Below, piece after piece: positions 40,901 to 52,900 of a DNA stretch of 64,000 nucleotides (positions are counted from its first letter, which is position 1; the number at the start of each line of letters is the position of its first letter). Source of the DNA: Stomorhina lunata (Eukaryota; Arthropoda; Insecta; Diptera; Rhiniidae); assembly GCA_933228675.1 (NCBI GenBank), contig OW121743.1, positions 111,223,468 to 111,287,467 on the forward strand. Direction: 5' to 3'. The position numbers were made by a program, and so were the translations under genes. A model generated the notes under the pieces. The model was given only the letters and a program-made list of their open reading frames with translations, was not told the DNA's origin and made no database searches.

Positions 40901-43900
40901 CTTCAAATTTAAAATCTTTTGCTTTTGTAGCAGCACATATTAGTTACACTGTAAACATAATAAAAACCTATTTTGAACCACATACGTAAAAGGTAACACA
41001 AATGTTTTACAATCGTACCAAACAAATAAACACAAATACTAAAGGCTACACGTGCTACACCTACAGCTATTTAGCAAAGGATAACTATTTTTACTCAAAA
41101 TAAAAACCATAACCAGGGATAAGACATTTTCATCACATACATATATTGGGTGTTTCAATAATAATGGCATTAGCAGCAAAATGACTTTTATGGCATACAG
41201 CATTTGTAGGTCATCGAAAAGAACTTTCCCAGTCAGAAATTGTCAAACAATAAAAAGTTTCCTATAGGATATATGCCAAAATTTTCTATCACCAGAGAAA
41301 TAGAAAATGTCACAGTACAATTTTTTTAAAGAAAATATCACAAGAAAAATTTTCTATAGAAAATATTCGCAAACAAATTTTCTATAGAAAATATCACGAG
41401 ACAATTTTTCTATAGAAATATCACCAAACGAATTTTCTATATAAAATATCAAAAGACAAATTTTCTATAGAAAATATCACAAGACAAATTTTCTATGGAA
41501 AATATTACCAAACAAATTTTATACAGAAAATATCACGAGACAATTTTTCTATAGAAAATATCACCAAACAAATTTTCTATAGAAAATATCACAAGACAAA
41601 TTTTCTATAGAAAATATCGCAAGACAAATTTTCTATAAAAAAATATCCAGAGACAAATTTTCTATAGAAAATATCAAAAGACAAATTTTCTATAGAGAAC
41701 TTTACAAATTTTCTGTATAAAATATTAAAAATTTTCTATAGAAAATATTAAAAATTTTTTATAGAAAATATTAAAAATTTTCGATAGAAAATATCAAAAA
41801 ATTTTATATAGAAAATATCAAAAAAATTTCTATAGAAAATATGAAAAAATTTTCTATAGAAAATATGAAAAAATTTTCTATAGAAAATATAAAAAAATTT
41901 TCTATAGAAAATATGAAAAAATTTTCTATAGAAAAAATTTTCTATAGAAAATATGAAAAAATTTTCTATAGAAAATATGAAAAAAATTTTTATAGAAAAT
42001 ATGAAAAAATTTTCTATAGAAAATATGAAAAAATTTTCTATAGAAAATATGAAAAAATTTTCTATAGAAAATATGAAAAAATTTTCTATAGAAAATATGA
42101 AAAAATTTTCTATAGAAAATATGAAAAAATTTTCTATAGAAAATATGAAAAAATGTTCTATAGAAAATATAAAAAAATTTTCTATAGAAAATATGAAAAA
42201 ATTTTCTATAGAAAATATGAAAAAATTTTCTATAGAAAATATGAAAAAATTTTCTATAGAAAATATGAAAAAATTTTCTATAGAAAATATAAAAAAATGT
42301 TCTATAGAAAATATAAAAAAATTTTCTATAGAAAATATGAAAAAATTTTCTATAGAAAATATGAAAAAATTTTCTATAGAAAATATGAAAAAATTTTCTA
42401 TAGAAAATATGAACAAATTTTTTGTAGAAAATATGAAAAAATTTTCTATAGAAAATATGAAAAAATTTTCTATAGAAAATATGAAAAAATTTTCTATAGA
42501 AAATATGAAAAAATTTTGTATAGAAAATATGAAAAAATTTTCTCAGAAAATATCAAAAAATTTTCTATAGAAAATATGAAAAAATTTTCTATAGAAAATA
42601 TGAAAAAATTTTCTATAGAAAATATGAAAAAATTTTCTATAGAAAATATGAAAAAATTTTCTATAGAAAATATGAAAAAATTTTCTATAGAAAATATGAA
42701 AAAATTTTCTATAGAAAATATGAAAAATTTTTCTATAGAAAATATGAAAAAATTTTCTATAGAAAATACGAAAAAATTTTTTATTGAAAATAAGAAAAAA
42801 TTTTCTATAGAAAATATGAAAAAATTTTCTATAGAAAATATGAAAAAATTTTCTATAGAAAATATAAAAAAATTTTCTATATAAAATATTAAAAATTTTC
42901 TAAGAAAATATTACAATTTTTCTAAAAAAAAAACTTGAAATATCTTTAAACTTAAGGATATTTCAGGTGTTTGTTTTCTTTTTTAATTTTATTTAAACAT
43001 TAACTTAATAGCCCGAAATGCTGCCACATACATAAATATATCATGGCATTTCTGCCGTTTTCCATTTGAGCTCTTAAATGAAAAATAGTTATGACCAAAA
43101 AGGCAATAAAATTATTTTCACAGAAACTCACAACTGAAGAAGATATTCAGCAGAATTTTATATGGACTTAAATTATTATTATTTTCTCCATTTTTATATC
43201 TTTCCTCTGAATTGAAAAGTGCATCATGGCAAAGTACTTACGAAATAAAATTAAAAATTTATTTACTTCATTTTGGTAAAAAGCTTTAAAGGCTGTTTCT
43301 TGCTGCGTTATTTAAAAACTATTTATTATATATATTTTTTATATTTTCCGATTTCGTTGATTGGTGTCAGTCAACGACTGTCAGTTCGAGGCTCAAAGCA
43401 GTTATTAATTTTATCCTTTAACCTGTCCTTTATTATTAAAATCTAGTGTCAAAATATTCAATAGAGAAAAAATCAGTTGAAAATGCAATTAATTTTGCCT
43501 TTTATAAGTGAGAGCTTTTTTTGTTTATTTAATATTAAATATTAATTTATTTTTTTGTTAAATAAAAGAAAATGTCAGTGATTTTTGTAATGGAAGGAGG
43601 GGGCATGGAAATTTTAAATATGGATATTTAATAGGTTCTTTTTTGTTAAACTTTATCATATTTAATGAGATTTTTATAGAAGTGTTATTAATGATATAGA
43701 TATTTCTTAATACCTAAACTTTTGTGAATATCGGGTTCGATTGGCAATATTTTAGTTAATGCTTTAATGGCTAACTATTTACCTATCGAAAATTTCTTAT
43801 TCCCAAAATGTATATTTTCATTTCTGGTAGTGATCCAAAATTTTTTGTACACTTTATAAAAACTCAAAATTTCGAGTTATTCATAGTTTTTCTCGCTGTG

Positions 43901-46900
43901 TATATCGTACTTTGCATGCAGAAATAAATTAATCAAAATAAAATCATATTATTTTACATAAAAGCTCTGAAATATGATCATATAATTTAAATTAATGAGT
44001 TTATTGATTTATTCAAAATGCTAAAGGGATTAAGTTGAAAAGGATATATGACAGATGGATGAATGGATAAAAGGCAGGATAAAATTGCAATGTTAGCCAG
44101 GACTCTATAATATAAAAGCAATGCACTCCATGCATTTGTTTTCTGTCAAAAGTGAAAATAAAGTGAATAAAATACAATGAAAAACACATAAAAGTACAAA
44201 CAAATATACATTTTATGAGCACGTGTGTATGCCATAGCTTTCTCCATTAGTTGTTTAAGAATTAGAATAAAAGCATTATAAGGTCTTTGATATGGGACTT
44301 TTCAAAATGACCATACGGCAAATCAATGTATGGAAGTGCAACATATTTCTATTATATCGTCTTTGATGTTAGGTTAGAGCCATATTGTGGACATCAGACT
44401 CTTATATACTTTAAGTCTGACGGTGAACTTTCAAATCGATTTGAAAAACGTTTATGTCGGCTAATATTAAATAATGTAAAAAGTAATTGCCCATTGCTCA
44501 GTTGATGGTAATCGTGAGCATCCACAATTTTCTAAAAAAATTTTACAGTAAAAATTTTTTATAAAAATTTCAGATCGAAAATTTGACAGCGAAAATGTTT
44601 CTATAAAAATTTGTCAACGAAAATTTTTCTATAAAACTTTGAAAACGAAAGTTTTTTTGCAAAAATTTTATAACGAAGATTTTTCTAAAAAAAAAAATTG
44701 ATAACAAAAATTTGTCAATAAAAATTTTTCCATAAAAACTTTGACAGCGAACCTTTTTTTTATAAAAACATTTTTTTATAAAAATTTTATATCGAAAATT
44801 TTTCTACAAAAATTTTATAACGAAAATTTTTCTATAAAAATTTTGTAACGGAAATTTTTCTACAAAAATTTTACAAGGAAAATTTTTAAAAAAAAAATTA
44901 TATAATGTAAATTTTTCTATAAAAATTCGACAACGAAAATTTTTCTATGAAAATTTTTCAACGAAACTTTTTCTATGAAAATTTTTCAACGAAAATTTTT
45001 CTATAAAAAATTTTCAACAAAACTTTTTTTAAAAATATTTTATAACGAAAATGTCTCTATAAAAATTTGACAACGAAAATTTTTCTCTAAAAATTTGACA
45101 ACGAAAATTTGTCTATAAAAATTTGACAACGAAAATTTTTCTATACAAAATTTATAACGAAAATTTGTCTATAAAAATTTGACAACGAAAATTTTTCTAT
45201 ATAAATTTGACAACGAAAATTTTTCTACAAAAATTTTACAACAAAAAATTTTTTTTTTTAATTTTACAACGAAAATTTTTCTATAAAAATTTTACAAGAA
45301 AAATTTTTCTTTAAAAATTTGACAACGAAAATTTTTCTATATAAATTTGACAACGAAAATTTTTCTATAAAACTTTGAAAACGAAAATTTGTCGATAAAA
45401 ATTTGACAACGAAAATTTTTCTATATAAATTTGACAACGAAAATTTTTCTATAAAACTTTGAAAACGAAAATTTGTCGATAAAAATTTGACAACGAAAAT
45501 TTTTCTATACAAATTTTATAACGAAAATTTGTCTACAAAAATTTGACAAAGAAAATATTTCTATAAAAATTTGACAACAAAAATTTTTTTATAAATATTT
45601 GTCAACGAAAATTTTTCTTTAAAAATTTGACAACGAAATTTTTTTTTTTTTAAATTTGACAATGAAAATTTTTCTTAAAAAAATTTGACAACTTAAATTT
45701 TTCTATAAAAATTTGACAACGAAATTTTTTCTATAAAAATTTGACAACGAAACTTTTTCTATAAAAATTTTACAACAAAAATTTTTCTTTAAAAATTTTA
45801 CAACGAAACTTTTTCTTTAAAAATTTTACAACGAAAATTTTTCTATAAAAATTTTATAACGAAAATTTTTCTATAAAAATTTTTTAACGGAAATTTTTCT
45901 ATAAAAATTTGACAATGAAAATTTTTATATAAAAATTTGATAACGAAATTATTCTATAAAAATTTAATAACGAAATTTTTTCTAATAAATTTGACAACGA
46001 AAATTGTTGATAAAAATTTGACAACGAAAATTGTTGATAAAAATTTGACAATAAAAATTTTTCTATAAAAATTTGACAATAGAAATTTGTCTTTAAAAAT
46101 TTTACAACGAAAATTTTTCTATAAAAATTTGACAACTAAAATTTTTCTAAAAAAATTTGACAACTAAAATTTTTCTAAAATTTTATAACGAAAATATTTC
46201 TATAAAAATTTGACAATGAAAAATTTTCTATAAAAATTTGACAACGAAAATTTTTCTATAAAAATTTGATAACGAAATTATTCTATAAAAATTTAATAAC
46301 GAAAATTTTTTCTGTAAATTTAAATAACGAAAATTTTTTCTAATAAATTTGACAACGAAGATTTTTGATAAAAATTTGACAATAAAAATTTGTCTATAAA
46401 AATTTGACAACAAAAATTTGTCTATAAAAATTTGACAACGGAAATTTTTCTAAAAAAATTTTACAACTAAAATTTTTCTAAAAAAATTTGACAAGCAAAA
46501 CTTTTCTCTAAAAATTTTATAACGAAAATATTTCTATACAAATTTGACAATAAAAATTTGAAAACGAAAACTTTTCTCTAAAAATTTTATAACGAAAATT
46601 TTTTTGTAAAAATTCGATAACAATAATGTTTCTATTTAAATTTAATAACAAAAACTTTTCTATAAAAATTTGATAATAAAAATTTTTCTATAAAAATTTG
46701 ACACCGAGAATTGTTCAATAAAAATTTCACAAAAAAAATATTTATATAAAATTTTCACACCGTAAATTTTTCTTTAAAAATTTCACACCGAAAATGTTTC
46801 TATAAGAATTTGACAACGAAAATGTTTCTATCAAAATTTGACAACGAAGATTTTTTTATAAAAATTTGACAACAAAAGTGTTTCTATAAAATATTTACAA

Positions 46901-49900
46901 CGAAAATTTTTCTTTTTTTTATAAAAATTTTGTATTGACATTTTTTCAATAAAAATTTCATATTAAAAATTTTAAGTTAAAAATTTTTCTAAAAAAATGT
47001 CGCAGAGAAAATTTTTCCATAAAAGTTTTACACAGAAAATTTTTCAATACAAATTTTATACAAGAAATTTTTCTATAAAAATTTTTTCTACAAAAAATTA
47101 ACATCGAAGTTTTTTTCGATAAAAATTTAACATTCAAAATTTTTGTATACAAATTTTATACCATCTACATTTTACATCAAAAATGTTTCTATAAAAAATC
47201 ATATGTAAAATTTTTATATAAAAATTTCGAATCAAAAATTTACAATACAATTTTTGTATCAAAAATTTTTCTATAAAAATTTCACATCAAAAATTTTTCT
47301 TTCAAAATTTCACATCAAAAATTTTTCTATCAAAATTTTACTATGAGAATTTGATGTTAAAAATGTTTCTTTAAAATTTGAAACAAAAATATTTCTTTTA
47401 AAATTTAACTCCAAAATTTTTTCCATAAAAATTTGTCTATTAAATACTTTGTTTTTTAAAGACTGGAAAAATTATTATAAAACTTTTAAAATTTTTCATG
47501 TTAATTTTTTTTTTTATATTACCCTTATCACCCATAAAATGTATCACAACATTGCATTTAAACAACTTTTAAACTTTAACCTTTCAACTCATACAAACTC
47601 AAAGCAATAAATTTCTAAGATCTTTAAACTTTCAAACAATAAATTTTCGCTTTCCTTGAAACTTGCAGATGATGATTATGGGCAAAAAACCGTATCGGTT
47701 CTAGTAGATGGCATTGAGACGGATTTGGAAATTATTGATCATCCAGCCTGCGAAATGTCGGTAAGTATTAAGTTTGATAAATACAAAACTTTTTTTTTTT
47801 TTTTAATTTATGTGACTTTGTTTAAAACAAAAGAAACTGCCTTCAGTAACCGATAATATTCATTTAAACATAGAAATTACTTCATGAAAAATCTATAAAA
47901 TATTGAACATTAATAATAATATTGAAAAAAGTGTAGGTCAAGTTCACACTTGAATAACTTTGTGTAGTGATATTAAACCTTTTAGGAAAAAAGATGAGAG
48001 TGCAGAAAAAAAAAAACGAAATGAAAACAGAAAATGTGTTGTCAGTTTTTTCATCTGTTTTTTTTTTTTTTATTTTGAGTTTAATGCTAAGTGCAGCTGA
48101 CACTTTTTGCAAAAAGTTTCCATTAACACTGTTTTCTGTGTCTTTTTATTATTCTGGGATGTTCCTGCTGTTGCTGCTGCTGTTCGTTACGTTTTCAAAT
48201 ATTTGTGGCATTTATCCAATAAACGTGATAGTAGTTCTAGAAATTTTTGCACTTGTGTATCTTTTGTTAAGAGAAAAATCTCATAAAGATGATAAAAAGT
48301 TTGATATGTATTTTTTTCTTTAGTTCAGTAAAAACATGTTATTAGTTTTTGGCTCTACAGTGGTTTTGGTTAGAGCCAAAATATTTTAAACAAGTAAGAG
48401 TGTTATATTCGGCTGTGCCGAATCTTGTATACCCACCATCAAGTTGTACGAGAGTGCAGCTAATTCAAAATGTTGACCAAATGTGGTATTGTTGGTAATA
48501 TATTTGGATTAAATTCGGTTGCAGTGGTACTATACTTTTATTACTATAGTTCAACATTTAAAAGTATCTAAGTGGTTTCCCAAGTATTTACCTTGGACAA
48601 AATGCTGTTCCATAACCGAATATAGTTTTACATTAATAAGCTGTTTCATTGTGCCATAAACATGTTGATAGCAACACGGCAGGTCCATATATTTTGTTAG
48701 CAGTTCCTAATGCATCTACCGTGCATAAAGTTTGGACCTAACATTGATTGATAGCTATCTAATTTCGTAGATGCAATCTTGATATACTGAATGTACCTCC
48801 ACATCTTTTTGATTGTAGATATAAAAAGGGGATGTTAGGTTAGGTTAGGCAGGCAGCCGATGTAGGTCAGCGTCACTTGGGTCCAACGTTTAGTGTTGTA
48901 GGTGGGCCATGTTTGCCTAGATATGGAGCAGTTCGTTACCGAAGACCACTCGTTCTGCGCTGACGCATAAAGTGATTGCCTAATTATTGATTTGCAGGCG
49001 GATAGCGGTAAATTGGTCGATGCTATCCTGACTCAGGAGAGCACCGGATTTAGCAAGTTTGTCCGCGGTGGAGTTACCAGGTATGTTGTTGTGCCCGGGT
49101 ACCCATAAGAGTTCGATTTTGCAATGTCTCGCCATCTCGTTAAGAGATGCCCGGTATTCGCTGGTAAGAACAGATGTCGTATGGACATTAAAGAGTGCTC
49201 TAAATAAAATTTGTAGTTGGATTTTCTTAAATAAAAATCAAACCTTTTAATATAAAAACTCTACAAAATACGCAAATATAATGACATATTATACAAAATC
49301 ATTTAGCATTAAAATGTTTACTTAGTACTCGGGTTTTGCAAAATTATCGACTTTTATCGGAAACCCTCCCATTAAAGATTTTACAGTTGCTTCTGATACC
49401 TTTTGGGAGCATGTGTTCCACCTGCGCTTAAAATCGGACATGTTCTTGGAAATCTTTCCTGTGTTCTTCAATTCCTTTTTTACCAGAGCCCAATACCTTT
49501 CCACAGGCCGAAGTTCTGGACAGTTAGGTGGATTTGCCTCTCGTGGTACAAAAATGACATTATTCTTTGAGTACCACTCAAGTGCCTTTTTTCCATAATG
49601 GCATGATGCCAAATCGGGCCAAAAAAATGTAGTCACTCTGTGCTCTCTTAAAAAGGGTAACAACCGTTTTTGTAGGCACTCCTTTATATAAATTTCTGTG
49701 TTTATTGTGCCAGATGCCACAAATACTTTACTTCTTTTGCCACAACTGCAAATAGCTTGCCACACGAGAAACTTCTTAGGGAATTTTGTTTGTTTTTTTG
49801 TGCGAAACTCTTGCCGAACATTGCCCCGTTTATCAGCAACATAAAAATCTTGACCAGGAAGTTGAGAAAAGTCTGCCAGTACGTATGTTTCATCATCCAT

Positions 49901-52900
49901 CACACAACAGGTGTATTTTTTCATAAAATCAGACTTCAATTTTTTCGCTCGTTTTTTTGCTTCTAAGTTCTTTATAGCATTGCGATCTGGAACCTTTTGG
50001 ACTTTGAATGTCTTCAGTCCAGTATAAGCTTTGACTCTATGTGCAAAATTCGTAGAACATTTCACCGTACGAGCTGCTTTTCTTAAAGAAGTGTTAGGCG
50101 CTCTTCGAAAGAGTCGCTCGACTTCCTTTGCCTTACCAATATCTGTAGGACCTTTTTTCCTCCCTGATCTAGGTTTTCTTTCAATGCTCAGGTTTTCCTT
50201 ATACCGTCCGATGGCATTAGAAACCATTCGAGGGTCAACTTTCAAATTTTTAGCTATTTTTTTAAAAGTTATATTTTCACGAACTTTTTTTTCGCAGTCC
50301 ATTTTGATTGAAATATCTATTGAAAATTAATAATTTCTAAAATAATAGTATCTGACATATCTATAGAAACAACTTGATCAAAAAATAAATTATTTCTTGC
50401 ACTATGGATAAATTTTGTCTAAAATAGTAAAAGCATATTTTTTTTAGAACACTCTTTAGATAGGGATTTTATTACAGCCTGACTGTCGATACAAAAGCGA
50501 ATATCCCTGTTGTATACTCTGTAGTATCATCTAAGGATGGGGGTTCTCCAGAGATAGTCACAGTGAGGGATTTGTTGAAGATAGGAGTGGATATGCAGTA
50601 GTCTATATGGTCAGGGATGTTAGTGATTTTGTCCAGGATGGTGGAATGCCCGATTTGTGAGTGGGACCAGGTTCCAATTGTGCTGAGACGGACAGCCGAG
50701 TTAAGAGCAATTTGCATTGCCATTAGTTCAGCTGGGAGCCAGTTTAGCATGGTGAAGAGTGCCTTAGATGGAGTAGTTCTTAAAGCACCGGTAATCATTA
50801 GAGCGGCAGATCTCAAGATTTTGTTAAAATAGTGCATCTGGTTTGCCTTCGTGAGTGCAGGCCACCAGACCAGCGCACCATACATTAATATAGGCTTAAC
50901 CACCATGTTGAAGAGCCAGGCAGTGTTAATGGGATTCAGAGCCCAGGTTTTGCCAATGGCCCCTCTACATGAATATAGTGCAATAGATGCTTTAGACACC
51001 CTAAGTTGGGTGTTCAGGCTCCAGGACAGTTTTGAGTCCAAGATGACCCCCAGTTATTTGGCATGGTCAGTGAGCTAAAGTTCAACCTTGTTTAATTTTG
51101 GAAGAGTAAAGGTGGGAATTTTGTATTTACGTGAGAAGAGTACAAGTTCCGTTTTAGTTGGATGGACTCCAAGGCCGTTGGAGACGCTCCATCGATAGAG
51201 TAGGTCAAGAGTTGTTTCGAGACGTTGTGACAGTGTGTTAAGAAATTTCCCTGACACTGCTATAGCAACATCATCCGCGTATGCGATGGTGTTGAATCTC
51301 AGAGAATCCAATTCAGTGAGTGGTTTATTTATGGCAAGGTTCCACAAAAGAGGTGATAGTACGCCTCCTTGTGGAGTACCTCGACAGGCTACTTTATAAA
51401 TAGTAGCAGTGCCCATGGTTGAGCAGATGACTCTATAGGTGAGAAGTTTATCTACAAACGAGATAATAGATTTGTCGACCCTTAAGTCCTCCATTGCCGA
51501 TAAAATCGACTCAGGTCTAATGTTGTTAAAGGCGCCCTCTATATCTAGGAAGGCGGCAAGTGTGAATTCGCCAAACTCAAGAGATTTTTCAATATGACTA
51601 ACTAATGAGTGGAGTGCTGTCTCAACTGATTTGCCTTTGTTGTAGGCATGTTGTGAGTTGGACAGGAGCCTCGAATCTAATGAAGCACGAATATGTGCTT
51701 CAATGATACGCTCCAAAGGGGATGTTATATATATACGAACTATAGCCAAATGTTGACCGACTGTTACAAAATTTAATATACTGGCTGGTATTAATATAAA
51801 GTTTATTTGTGCAAAATTTAGTGGCCATAGCTGACATAGTTTATAATTTAATAGCTTTTAACTGGCGTTTGTGGCATTTTAGTGGTCACCGGGAGCGGTT
51901 TTTATATGAAAGCTACGGTCAAAAATGGACCGATTCTTATAAAATTTGACTTACTGACTGAAAGTTGCATAAAACTTCTCTGTTCTAAATTTAGTAGCCA
52001 TGGATTTTACAATTTTACTCAATTTGTCAGCATAAATGTGATTTCCGGGGCAGGGTTATATGGGAGCTCTAACTAAATGTGAACCGATTTTACCCATTTG
52101 CAGCACACAATTTCTATAACATATCTTAAATACTTTTGCTAAATTTTGTCTCTTTAGCTCTTGTAGTTAAGAAGCTATCGCTTTTCTCTGACGGAAAGAC
52201 GGACATAAACGGTCTCTTCTTTTTGTATTTATGTGTTTCCGAAAGTTTTTTATATGGGAACTATGGTCAAATGGTGACCGATTGTAACAAAATTTTGCAC
52301 ACTGGCTGGCATTCACATAAAACTTCCTTTTATAAAATTTTGTTGCTGTAGCCCTTTTCGTTAAGGCGCTATCGCGCTTTTATCTTTTTGTATTTTTGTG
52401 TTTCCGTAAGTTTTTTATATGGGAGCTATGGTCAAATGGTGACCGATTTCGACAAAATTCATTTCACACTGGTTGGCATTGACATAAGACCGCCTCGTGC
52501 TAAATTTAGTGGTTATATCTGTTATAGTTTTAGATTTATTAGCATTTAAGTGTATTTTAGGTAAAATTTTGGCTGTTTCCGTAAGTTTTTTGTATGGGAG
52601 CTATGACTAAATGTTAACCGATTTTGATGAAATTTTATATGCTGCCTAGGGCTTATATATATACCAAATTTTATCATCATAGCTATTATAGTTTGTCATT
52701 TATTAGCAAATAAGCGATTAGCGTAGGTGAGATTATACGGGAGCTATGGTCAAATATTAACCGATTTTGCCCAATTTTAATACCAAAATTTTCTCCGTTT
52801 AGGCGTTATCGTGATTTCAACAGACAGACGGACAGACAGACGGACATCGCTCAATCGTCTTAGAATTTCATAAGGATTCAGAATATATATCGCTTTTGAT

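Larger units (their letters stand above)
48838..51714 (-). mobile_element. 5'-truncated non-LTR retrotransposon with RT and RNase H, split by a Tc1 element
   Basis: It is flanked by a 13-bp target-site duplication, AAAGGGGATGTTA, at 48825-48837 and 51715-51727. The minus strand encodes the later part of a reverse transcriptase, a thumb region, and an RNase H domain cut by a DNA transposon at 49191-50456. The 3' end is a TAACC-type short repeat rather than poly(A). About 1.6 kb is left without the Tc1. RT plus C-terminal RNase H fits I/LOA-type clades, which is inference. In-frame stops and frameshifts show it is dead. Confidence 0.85.

Noticed and set aside
41748..42884. Overlapping long open frames on both strands
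   Set aside because: Produced by the 24-bp array; identical low-complexity peptides in several frames are a repeat artefact.
29643..42930. CRISPR-like regular repeats
   Set aside because: Units are directly tandem with no unique spacers, in a eukaryotic intron; these are satellites.
47967..48323. 118-codon hydrophobic frame in intron 6
   Set aside because: Hydrophobicity follows from T-rich sequence; no motif, splice support or coding-like composition. A membrane microprotein cannot be excluded but nothing supports it.
49059..49250. Plus-strand 63-codon frame
   Set aside because: Antisense of the RNase H half of the non-LTR element running into the Tc1 end.
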